Part shown: positions 12,866 to 22,849 of the stretch, in pieces | Numbering within the stretch: position 1 is the stretch's first letter | Layout: the number at the start of each line of letters is the position of its first letter | NCBI GenBank assembly: GCA_022539475.1 | Contig: VCMS01000042.1 | Location: 275,561 to 339,560 of the forward strand | DNA from: Gracilaria domingensis | Taxonomy: Eukaryota; Rhodophyta; Florideophyceae; Gracilariales; Gracilariaceae | DNA length: 64,000 nucleotides | Direction of reading: 5' to 3' | Notes under the pieces: generated by a model | Told to the model about the DNA's origin: nothing | The model's database searches: none | The model's input: only the letters and a program-made list of their open reading frames with translations | Made by a program: the position numbers and the translations under genes

Positions 12866-14006
12866 TAACTTAGCCACGTCACCGGCCATCGGTACCATCT
12901 CATTATGAGAACCGTGATGCATCCGATAGCGGAAAGCCGTTGCTCCACAGAGCAATATCTGCGTCATATGCTGGATATATGCGCAATGCAGCACGGATGT
13001 TGAGAAACGCATTCCTTCCCATCACGCTTCGAAAGAATGGTTTGTTCAGGATTGCAGACGTGGACCAATAATCACGTATCCGGTTCAGACCGTGGACAGA
13101 AGGCGCAAGCTCCAAACCGAAGAAAGACATAAGTTCATCGCTTCAGAGAGGTTTTGAACCTTTACCTCTTGGGACGAGTTCTGCGCTTGTTCACTTGCAA
13201 ATGCATTCCACGAAGGACCCATAAAAAACAATTGAAACAAAACGACTTCGTTTCTATGCGCGTACGTGCACCAAATGAGCGACGACTTTTCCAAGTAGAA
13301 GCCGCTCTTATCACGCTTCTCTGAGCAGTAGTTGACTGATTTGTACATGTTCTTCTTGTCAGCAGATTCTAAAGCCGTTACCATAAATTCTTCTTTGTCA
13401 TTTTCCTTCCGTAATAATTTTGCGACGTTATCACCGTTACACTCTTCTTCATATGCTTTTGTGCTTGCTCCCTCACTGTTTCCTGGCAAGTTCGATAGCA
13501 TTATTCTGGAGTTGCAAATGCAAAGAGCAGGGTGGGAAGGATCAAGAGTTTTAAATGCGTGAAAGGAAAAATGTGGCTAGAATGATAGAGGATTCGTAAA
13601 GTTCGTGTGTCTCTATCTTTTGCTGAGTTTAAGGCAGTAGTGAGATGTTGTTGTATTTGTCCGCCTTGTTTCGCGGTTGTTACAGAGTTTGCGAATTTGA
13701 GCTGCTGCTTTGCCGAGAGAATGTGCGTGAGTAATGATGTGCATGGTACATCTGAGGTGTCAATTCGTTTATCTAAGCCTATTGCAGATCAGGGTTTTTT
13801 CTTCGCAAAATTTGAGTTCTGCTTTACACTGCACTGATTGGACGTTAGGATGCACACTATTGATGCTATGAGTGGCAGGTGGTCCAATAGATTGGATTCT
13901 CTGCCAATGAACGATCATGCTTATCACTCTTGTGATAGCGATAAGCAAAACGAACACTTGGCACAACTGCAACCAATGGAAACGGATACTGCCCATTGAT
14001 TGTTCG

Positions 14007-14056
14007 ACATTAAAGCTGTTTCAGCAGCTTTAATGTTTTAGGATCAAAAGGGTTAA
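14007..14056 (-). repeat. Right terminus of the piggyBac element with TTAA target
   Basis: A 12-bp inverted repeat (14007-14018 with 14025-14036, core ACATTAAAGCTG) is followed by the terminus GGATCAAAAGGG at 14041-14052 and TTAA at 14053-14056. piggyBac elements insert at TTAA, have CCC termini and carry subterminal inverted repeats, so all parts fit. Confidence 0.75.
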
Positions 14057-14364
14057 AATAAATAAATGAAACAGATTATCCACGTTTGCAACGTACAGCA
14101 ATGACATACAAAGCACTGCTTAGAGCACCTCTATCAGGACAGGTAAATAGCCAAATATCCATATTTTTGGCTTTGCCATGCCTTTTGGCATCTCTACCAG
14201 ATGACGTAAACCTAAAATATTTGGCTTTGAAGCTAAAACGAATGCCAAATCGGTCGTGGTTTGGCAAAACGTTTAGCTTCCGAGCCATCCTGGAAAGCGA
14301 ATCAGAAATAGCCACGTCGCAAAACTGGCAGTAGCTTTGGCACCACGCCCGATTTCGAAGCTGA

Positions 14365-14422
14365 AGCATCACTGCATGAGATCATCTTCTCGAGAAAGAG
14401 GATGATCTCATGCAGTGATGCT
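14365..14422. repeat. Perfect 22-bp inverted repeat (hairpin)
   Basis: The arms at 14365-14386 and 14401-14422 are exact reverse complements. The 14-base spacer contains the self-complementary TTCTCGAGAA. It sits at the junction between the AT-rich left end of the Harbinger-type element and its GC-rich interior, which suggests a relic of a rearrangement or of a nested terminus. Confidence 0.9.
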
Positions 14423-14769
14423 CGGAAGCGGCGAAGCCCACCACCGTCAAGTGCACCGGCTACGTGCCCTACGCCAGTTGCAGGCAGAGCGCCACGTTGC
14501 GCTTGCTCATGAGCACTAGCTGCGCGCCGTCGAGCCTCAGCCGCGCTATCACCGTGTATGCATGACTGCCGCGATGCGCCCTACCCCGCCCGCGCCGTCT
14601 TTGCCGCTTATTACCAGCACAGTTGCCGCGTCGCTTGGCAGCGACAGCCGCGCGCTTGCGGCCCTATTGTCGCCCGATTCGCGTTAAAATTCCGCGTACA
14701 CCGGCACTTCGTACTGCCACACATTTTGCAAACCGTTCAGACTGTATTTGAGATAGAATGTACTCGCAA
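14423..14769 (-). other. GC-rich fragment that looks captured from a host gene
   Basis: The base composition jumps to that of the GC-rich genes at the right edge of the window. On the minus strand a short open stretch reads like ordinary protein (for example RLRLDGAQLVLMSKRNVALC) and a second one reads WQYEVPVYAEF, but neither forms a complete frame. Such fragments inside short inverted-repeat elements are known as Pack-type captures. The parent gene was not identified. Confidence 0.45.
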
Positions 14770-14867
14770 TGAGAGAAGAAAAGATCGATGGCCGCCCTGC
14801 CGGCAGTCGCCGGAGGGCAAGCCCTTATTTGGGGTTGCTACGTGGCCATTCGATGGGCGTGATGACT
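14770..14867 (-). repeat. 3' LTR of the Copia element
   Basis: It is about 98 bases long, starting TGAGAGAAG on the plus strand, and matches 19251-19349 apart from about eight differences including one single-base indel. It is flanked outside by CGCAA. Confidence 0.8.
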
Positions 14868-17800
14868 GCGTGAGAACGGCTGTTGGCTTGGGGGCGACCG
14901 GCGCTTATCTGGCATGAGCGCATCGATCGATGCGTGATAATACACCCCCTGATGAGCGCAGGTCGTCTTCAGCGCTTGTGGATATGTCCCAGCTGCCGAA
15001 GGTTGAGTAATTGCACGTTGCGCTCAAACTGCTGCGGCCGTAGGGGCTTCGTCATGATATCAGCGCGTTGTCCAGCGGACGGTACGTGCTCCAGCTTGAT
15101 GTTTCGCTTTCGGATATGATGACGCAGAAAATGATGCCTGAGGTCCAAATACTTGCGTCGGTTTGTCGAGCCTTGCTGAAGTGCGGCGCCTATGGCTGAC
15201 TGGTTGTCCATTTTCAATGGGGTCGGTATCGATAAGGCAAAGCCGAAGAAGCCCAAAATTCTTCGGAACATGACTGCATCGCGTGTGGCAGCGGTAGCGG
15301 CGTAGTACTCCGCTTCGCACGTAGAGAGTGCGGGAACGGATTGCTTCCGGAAGGACCAATCTATCAGATTTTCATTCAAGAAATGGGTAGCCCCTGATGC
15401 GGAGCATCGCGTTTGTATGTCTGCGGCGAAGTCGGCGTCGGAGTACGACGTAAGGGTTGTGATGGAGACACTGCGTGGGTAGTGCAGCCCGTAGGTGGCT
15501 GTGGCTTTTAGGTATCGCCCTACTGATTTGATATGTTTCCAATGGCGGTCAGTTGGGTTTGTTAGGGCCAGTGCCAGTTTTGAGGTGACGAATGCAATGT
15601 CGGGCCTCGTACAATCTGACAGCCAGCTGAGATAACCGACCACCTGTGCGTATAGGCTTTTCGACTTCGATGAGGGTACGTCATTGGCGTCGGGAGGGTG
15701 ATATCAAACGCCGGATGTGTACGGGGTGCGTTTTCCATTAGCCTTTTCTAGGCCAAGCAGTGTTAATATTTGTTGCACCGTGTGAGGTTGCGATATGGAG
15801 ATTGCGCCGTTGTGGTCTTTGGTGATTTTCCATCCGAGATATTGGGTAGGCGTGCCCAATCGTTTGATCGCATATTTTTGCTGGAGTCGTGAGAAAAGGT
15901 TATCTATTCTCTGTTTGGTTGTGGCGGCGATGATGAAGTCGTCTATGTTTAGCACGACGATTGTGTACTGATCTGCGTCGGTGCGATTTACAAAGAGTGC
16001 TGGATCGTCGGGGGATTGATGGAAGCCGAGAGATTGTAGGTATTTCCATGCTTCTTCCAGGTAGTAATGTCCGGCTGGCGGGGTCCCGTAGAGATTGAGT
16101 ATCAGCTGACCTCCTGGTTCTTGATGAGTGTAGGAGCCGTCAAATTTGAGATGTTGACTGACATATACAGGGCTCGTATGTTGGTACTTCTCGTGCGTGA
16201 AGGCTGATGTTATATCGAAGTGTTCGAGTTCCAATCCGTGTTGTGCAGCGAGTGCGAATATCAGCCGGACCGTGGCTTTCTGTGAGAGGTTTGCAGCGGT
16301 TTCTTCTGGATTAAAGTCCTTGTGGGGTATCATTTTGTCCCCGCGGACGGAACATCTGGCCTTGCGGCTCATTATGGCTCCTTCTGGTGTGCGTTTGTAT
16401 TTGTAGGTCATTGTGAGTGGGATAAGTCTCTTTGGCAGTTGTGCTTTCGGCAGCCACTTAATGGCTTTCAGCTTATCGAGCTTTGCAAGTTCTGCGTTGT
16501 GTGCTGTTGCCCATTCTTGGGCGTCGGGGTACTTGTTTGCCTGCTTTCGGCTTGTTGGTGCTGGGGTGGTGTGTGTGATTTTTCTTGGCGTTGGGTGCAA
16601 GATATGGTTCTTAAAAGCGTTCGACATTGATGCCACGGCGTCTTTGGAACGGTACTATGGGTGGAAGTCTCTTGTCGGAATTTGTATGTATCGTCCTGTG
16701 CCGAGGGCCATAACGACGACGTTTTGAGGGGTGACACCGTACATATATCTGCATCGTATTCCTCTGCTGTCCAGCTTAGATTGTAGCTGGGTACTGGTGG
16801 GGAGCAGGGCATACCCGAGTTGTCCGAAGGCGTGTAGTGCGCGTGGCTTGGCCGGGGAGCCGAAGATGGATTCGTGGGGTGTTCTGCCAGAGGACGAGTG
16901 TGAGGTCAGGTTGTACTTGAAGGCAGTGTCACGAATTGCGTCTTCCCAATATTCATCGCCAAGCCCACTATGTAAGAGGTTGGCTCTTGCAACGGAGCAT
17001 AGTGTTTGATTGATACGCTCAGCGATACCATTTTGTTGTGGTGTGTATGCTGTGGATGTAACTTGTCTTGTGCCATGTGTGGAAAGTATTTGCTGGAGCG
17101 CTTTGCTCAAGTATTCTTTGGCGTTGTCAGAGAGGAATATGGTGGGATACGTTCTGGTGGAGTTGTTGAAGAATCGCAGGGCGAATGCGAGGACTTTGGA
17201 CAGTCCCTGTCGATTTTTGCTGAAGTGGAGGAGTAAGTATCGGGTGTAGAGTTCGAGAAACGTGACGAAGAAGAGGTTTTGGTGTGTTGAAGTGTGTGAC
17301 ATGGGGCCACAGATGTCAGACGTGATTACTTTGCCGAGAGGGTATTGGTGTGTGGTTTTTTTGTGCGGTTGGCGCTTGAGGCGCCCTTGTTTGCACCCGC
17401 TACATGTTATTGTGCGATTCCCAACGTGGCGGAGTCGTAGTTCGGGGATGATGTGGAGTGTGGCTAGTCGTGCGAGTTTCGAGGGTGGTGCGTGATTATA
17501 TATCAGGTGCCATTTGTGTAGTTCAGGGTCTGACAGGTGTTCGTGTGGTGATGGTGTGGTGATAAGCACCAGGGGCCGAGGACGAAATGAGCGCTTGGAG
17601 CGGTGGGTCGGGGGGTTTGTGGCAAGACTGGTTTGGCGGCTGGGTGGTGGAGCTGGGAGAGGGGCTGGTTCTTTGCTATGGAGCAGAAGCCGGGTCTCGG
17701 AGCTTTGGTATCTGGTGTTTTTGGCCGTGCTTGAAGTGAGTCGCAGGTGAGTGTGTCGCAGGTTGAGGGTGTAGGTGTTATTATTCCAGGATGCGGTGCC

Positions 17801-19250
17801 AAGCACTTTTATTGGTATCGTGCGACTTAGAATGTATGCAGTATGTGGTGTGAATATAACGGGGCTGAGATATCGCGTGATCGCATGAACAGAGATGAGG
17901 TTCCCATTGACGTTTAGGTTGATCAGTGTGGGTATATTGATTGAGACTCCCATGTCACTGATCATTCGAAGAGTGCCCCTCTTCGTTGTCTGTAGGGGTG
18001 TGAATGAGGCGGTGTGCGTTAGGATGGGGGTGTCAAGGTCAGTTTCGTCTTTGATGCCGTGGGATACAATGCTTGGATGTGCCCCAGAGTCCAAAGTGTA
18101 AGTACACTGTGGTGTGTCTTGCGTGTCCTTGTCAGGGAGTGATTCGAGCGCTTTCATGGCCTGGACAATTTCGGCGGCTATCTCGTCATCAGCTGCAGAT
18201 GCCTGTTTCGCGATGGAGCGAGTTCGCGTGTTGCGTGGTCGTGGTGGTTTGATGTCGTCAATCTTTTTAGTGAGGTCAAGGATGGCGTTGCGTAGGCTGC
18301 GTGTGCTAGACTCGCCGTAGCGTCCACGACCCCGACTGCGTCCTCCTCTGTAGCCGTGGCCGCCTGTTCGGTTCTTGGAGGATGTGGGTCGTGTAGCGGA
18401 TATGTCTATTGGGGCCTGTTGGAACAGTAGAGCTTCGTACTGCTCGAGGCGGTGTTGGGTCTCACGTATGGTCAGCGGTGGGCTGTCAATCATCATGAAT
18501 ATGGCGCGCTGGGAAAACCTTTCATCCGACACGAGACCCTGTAAAATGAAGGTCACGGTCATCCTTTCGTCCGATATACCCGGCGTTTGTGCAACAATTT
18601 GTTTGCGCCGTATAGCGATATGTTGAGTGATGTATTCAGAAATCGTGCCAGTTCTTCAGAGATTCGTGGCTTCGAGTGATAGGCTGTAGAAGTCTTTGAT
18701 GGACTGGGAATCTAGTGTTTTTTTGACACTTTGTACGATTTGAGCCGGTGACTCCGTAAAGATTGTAGGGTTGGCAATCATATTGATGACTTCTTGCGTG
18801 ATACTTTTTGTGATAATGCGGCGGAGGCTGGCAGTTGCTTTTAGCTGTTCCAGAGTTTGGGGCTGGAAGTTTTGGTGGAGGAGATTTGTGTAGTCGTGTT
18901 CGATGAGGATATCTTGCAAGTTTTGCCACCATTGAAAGTAATTTTTCGGTGTTTGTTTGATGAGTTCTTTGGTGAATCACCACGAAAGGTGGGACAGCGA
19001 ACTAAAAGGTTGCGGAGTGGAGGAAGATTCCATTTTTGTTCGGCTTGTAGTATGACCAATCTCTTGTTGCGCTTGTCTCCAGAGATCGAGCCAGATATCT
19101 CGAGTTTGGCGGTAGTCAAAGCGTTTTTGTCGCGTTGTAAGCGTGGAGAGTTGGGAGCAATGCTCTGGTTGCATGGGAGCAACGCTCACACCGTGGATCG
19201 AGTTTTGGCTTGTTGGGGTGTTGCGCGGTGGCGCGGAGGTGCCCATAACC

Positions 19251-19349
19251 TGAGAGAAGGAAAGATCGATGGCCGCCCTGCCAGCGGTCGCCGGCGGGCA
19301 AGCCCTTTATTTGGGGTTGCTACGTGGCCACTCGATGGGCGTGATAACA
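19251..19349 (-). repeat. 5' LTR of the Copia element with an adjacent primer site
   Basis: It is about 99 bases long. On the minus strand it begins TGTTATCACG and ends CTTCTCTCA. The next internal bases on that strand read GGTTATGGGCAC, which resembles the complement of the anticodon arm of initiator tRNA-Met. Some Copia-group elements, such as Drosophila copia, prime from that internal site rather than from the tRNA 3' end. CGCAA follows outside. Confidence 0.7.
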
Positions 19350-19459
19350 CGCAACATTTGGCACTGACTGATAGAGGTGCTCCGATAAGAGCCAAATTAA
19401 ATTTTGGCTTTTGCGAAATTTAGCTCTCAAATATAGCTTTGCTGATAGAGATGCTCTTA

Positions 19460-22400
19460 GGCTTACAAATAGGATCAGAGTCTACACTGTGACAACCAGT
19501 TCGAAATCTTGACATGTGGAAAGAAATACAAATCTTATTACGTCATAAATTTTCTCATTGCAAGGACAATATCCCTTGTTTAGATGTAACGTTAACGTTG
19601 TGGAGATATTGTATTGCGGCACACAAAGTATGCTAACATATATTCAATACAAAAGGTTTTTAGGCCACTGTCAGTGAGCAAAATTGGCTGTATTTGGCAG
19701 AAAAGCGGTTAGTTTTATGCGATAAAAATGTTTTACCAAAATTTAGATATCTGATGTACGATTTCTACAAAAGATCTTCTGTGCTTCATTGTTTTGTGTA
19801 AAAGATTCTTTTTACGCTTGTTATCTATGTTTTTATGGCAGGGTAACATTTGACCCAAGTTTTGTCGACTACAGAGCAAAATGTAAGAAAGAAAAGTTTC
19901 TGCAAACTGAAAACTCTGTCAATGCTTATAAAATAAAAGAATCGCGTCAGCCGGTAACAATACTTAAATTTAGCGCTTTGGTGTGCTTAAGAAACAATAC
20001 GTAATTTTATACACACCTCTGAAAGTATTGTATCAAAAGACGGAAATGATAGCAAAGCTTTTATTCACAACCGGGCTAAGCTAAAGCAGAGCTAATTAAC
20101 GCTTTGCTAAGGCAAAAAAATACTTTTTTGGCTATCAGAAACTGCTTTTCGGTCGTTTTAACCTTCCGTTTGGTACAAGTCTAAATTCTACAGCTTACAT
20201 ATAGAACTAAGTACTTTTCTTGGAAAAAAGTAGTAAGCAGCAAAATAAAAAGTTGTAAATATGCGCCGTTTGACACGGCGCATTTTGGTCACTTTTTGGA
20301 GAAACACCTCACAATAGATCTCAACTGCTCCAAGAAATTAAAATTCTGCAAAAAGAAAATCCTTGTAGGAAGTGCATTGGGATTTGGCTGTAACATATGT
20401 CCAAATCTTTACCTATTTCTTACAAAGAGTCTACTCAAAAAATCAAGACACAGCACCAGAATGTTGGTAATGTTCGTCAAGTGGTTGTCGAATGTGTTGA
20501 TGAAGAATGTTTGAGGTATGAATCTCGATGTCGGGTTGTTTGGGACCCTGGCGGTCAGAAGGGTGATATTGGTGTTTTATGGCAGTGGAGCCTCAATTGC
20601 ATTGATAGGGATACTGTATATATCTCTCTCGAGAGATATATATCGGGGATATACTGTATTTGATTTATTAGAGGCACATATGCGTCTTTTTAGAGCTCCT
20701 GCAACTAATCAGGCTCAGCGGGGAGATACGCGGTTTAGCAGATTTACTCTATCTCAAAGCAGTACATAAGTAGAAAGCTAATTGTCGTTGAACGACTTCA
20801 CTGTCTTTACTAATCAATCATTAATAAACTATCTTCTACAACTATACTATTGTTTGTATCGGTCTCTAAAGACCAGCGCGACGCAGCCCCACCGGGGGCT
20901 GTTAGTTCGTCTGCACATGCAGCCCTGCCGAGGGCCGCCACTGTGCTCCCCATCGTTGTCCAGTAGAACAGCGCCGCCGGGCGCCGGGACACTGGGCCTC
21001 GTTGGTCCGGAACTCTAGCTCCTGAAGGAGCCAGAGGACCGCGAGTCGACAGACTTCGACAGTGGTACAAAGGCAAATTTTGATATATCTTCATAATCAT
21101 CAGTACTTCATCTGTCACTAAATATTGCTAAATTTATTACCAGTTTTGTATGGTTTGAAAAATTCAGTTTTCTTTTATAGTGGTATCACTTGTACCAAAA
21201 ATGAAATTGTTTCTAAAAAGCTTTAATTATCTAGAAGATATGGGCTATAGATTCAAATCAATGTTCAAAATTGAACATTATGTTTTTACATTCTATTGCA
21301 ACCATGCACTCTCCGCAAATGAGCTTCGCGGTTCTTTCCTTGGAGAAGCTTGCTTCTCTAAGTTCTGATTGGTATTTACTTTAAACTGGGCAAAAATTGC
21401 TTTTTCCCGCAGTCTCCAGACCCAAAGTTTGATCGCTTAAAAAAACGAATAAAAACTCTCTATGCGGAATGGGATAGGCAAAGAGCAACTTTTGCGTTTG
21501 ACAAGGCTCGGGGCTGTGTCATGATTATGTCAAGAAGACTCTGGACGTCATTTTGGTGGCAAACGACGCGGGTGTTTACAGACCATTGCACTTGCCTCTT
21601 GTAGCAGAAAGAAAGTCAGGGTAGAACAACCAGCCACTCGAAAGAGACCAACGTGGGTCCCGAATCCACCAAAGAAATAAACGTAGTATGCCAAGGGGAA
21701 GATCCCAGAGCAAAGAAAAGAAAAGGACAAACTAGTGGTTGGACAACCACCAGTCAAGAGAAAACGAACAACGAACAACAACAAACTGCACGCGAATTCT
21801 GCAGCCAAACTTATCTCTACGCGTCCAGAGACAAGCGTATAGACTTCCTACGAGACGTCCCAAGGAGAGTTACTAACTGAAGATAAGTCTTCACTCTATG
21901 CCCAAGCTAGTCTTTTGCAGAAGACGTGACGCGGCGCTCAACTAAAATCCCAACGGACAGCTTCCCGTCCAGCAACTAGGTCCGTGTAGCACCAGGTCTC
22001 TCGACCGACACCGTTATCCGAGCCGAAGCTTCGGTGTGGGTCACTGACGACAAAGAAGCCTTTGATATACGCTACCAAATTCCCGTCCACGCCTAAGGGG
22101 CTTCGACTGGGATTTAGATGAAAAGAGCAGTGCTCGCACGAAACGCGCAAACCCAAAAGATGTTAGAAAGGCACAGAGGCCTAGACGCAGTAATAATTTA
22201 CTTAGCTGCACTGCTTCAAGGTATTGGGTAAGGTTGATAGAATAATAAAGTTGATGAACGCAATGTTGTCTTGGGTCGAGACACCGTCTGGCGTCTTGAC
22301 TACTCTTTATATAGAGTTCTGAACTTTTCTAATAGGTTCAGAAACGCATACTAACATAATAGTTACTATATTAACGCAGTGCTACTCCTACATGTAGAAT

Positions 22401-22849
22401 AGTAGGAACCATCTGAGTGCAGAGAGCGCTCATTGGCTGATTTAGCACACGTATGGTTGCGTCGAAGCAACCCACGTGGGCCAAGTCACGTTGGGCACTC
22501 TGCTGTACGGACAGGTATGCAAAGCCAATGCATAATTACAATAGAACTCTAGCGCAAACACTGTAGTAATACGTAAATAGTAAGAGAAGTCCAGCAAAGA
22601 TGCGTAATCTACAGCAATGCTCGTATATGCACAAAATATACATTTGTGCTTTGCGCATTATTATTCCACTCTGTATATAAATGTCCGTGCACAAGATGCT
22701 GCCCATTCATTCAAAGCATCTCTATACACAAATACAAACCAGCGCCTACTGAAAATTAGTCATTGCAATAAAACTAGGTCATTCGGCAACAACCTACTCT
22801 TCCCAGATGTAGACACACAAATACAGCTCTCTCGTACCGCTCTCTCTCA
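19460..22849. other. AT-rich intergenic region without a recognisable gene
   Basis: Only short open frames, none with recognisable motifs, are seen. A structured GC-rich island lies inside it (entered separately). The left end of the Harbinger transposon whose transposase starts at 22850 may lie in this stretch, but no inverted-repeat end could be paired. Confidence 0.5.
20875..21058. other. GC-rich, hairpin-dense island
   Basis: About 185 bases of very GC-rich DNA interrupt AT-rich surroundings. Several short inverted repeats follow each other: CAGCCCC/GGGGGCTG near 20886, and a long stem around 21004-21040 (GGTCC ... GGACC enclosing CTCTAGCTCCT and GGAGCCAGAG). The minus strand is open for 102 codons across it, without a recognised domain. 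It could be a structured RNA, a short interspersed repeat or an LTR fragment. Confidence 0.35.

Larger units (their letters stand above)
9898..13501 (-). pseudogene. piggyBac transposase (DDE_Tnp_1_7 family), broken
   Basis: This would be the cut-and-paste transposase of the piggyBac element. The N-terminal block (about 12903-13501) has an RIRDYWS-like motif and a VMGRNAFLNIRAALR segment typical of the family. The middle block (about 11736-11948) has SFLDENTIKCKG followed by KYMKSKPVKFGVRLYAV, matching the first catalytic Asp region. The C-terminal block (9898-10786) has GVDNFYSRHPLARQL, the second Asp region, and NLLMNGVDRFDQF, the final Asp pair, and ends at a stop at 9898. The blocks are in different frames and separated by LTR-like insertions of about 0.9 kb each, so no full protein can be made. 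The Cys-rich C-terminal finger of insect piggyBac is not visible. Family assignment is firm; function is lost. Confidence 0.8.
9898..14052 (-). mobile_element. piggyBac transposon, interrupted by two LTRs
   Basis: Three separated minus-strand blocks are piggyBac-transposase-like. The right end at 14052 reads CCCTTTTGATCC inward and abuts a TTAA (14053-14056), the target used by piggyBac elements. A subterminal inverted repeat sits just inside (14007-14036). The coding blocks are separated by two stretches whose starts look like gypsy LTRs (10787 and 11964). The left terminus was not found, so the true left limit may be anywhere below 9898. Confidence 0.8.
14770..19349 (-). mobile_element. Ty1/Copia element with very short LTRs
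   Basis: Minus-strand order is gag-like region (about 18.6-19.2 kb), protease and integrase (16.65-18.56 kb), reverse transcriptase (15.70-16.64 kb) and RNase H (14.97-15.64 kb). Integrase before RT is the Copia order. The integrase has LSDNAKEYLSKAL and QQNGIAERINQT; RT has FDITSAF and VVLNIDDF. LTRs are 14770-14867 and 19251-19349, differing at about eight positions. A CGCAA target duplication flanks it (14765-14769 and 19350-19354). LTRs of about 98 bp are unusually small and recall GalEa-type Copia elements. It is broken, with a few breaks, and of moderate age. Confidence 0.85.
14123..19456. mobile_element. PIF/Harbinger-type non-autonomous element carrying captured DNA, split by a Copia insertion
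   Basis: The left end GAGCACCTCTATCAG (14123-14137) and right end CTGATAGAGATGCTC (19442-19456) are inverted repeats with one mismatch. Both are flanked by TTA (14120-14122 and 19457-19459). A 3-bp TTA/TAA duplication and GAGCATCTC-like ends are features of PIF/Harbinger elements. A second right-end copy, an exact inverse of the left end, lies at 19368-19382 without the TTA. Subterminal stretches at both sides contain AGCCAAA and TTTTGGCT words. Without the nested Copia (14770-19349) the element is only about 750 bp and has no transposase, so it would need one in trans; the intact gene at 22850 is a candidate of the same superfamily. Confidence 0.65.

Noticed and set aside
20610-20650. TATATCTCTC/GAGAGATATA palindrome
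   Set aside because: A low-complexity TA/CT tract; the pairing is mostly due to simple sequence.
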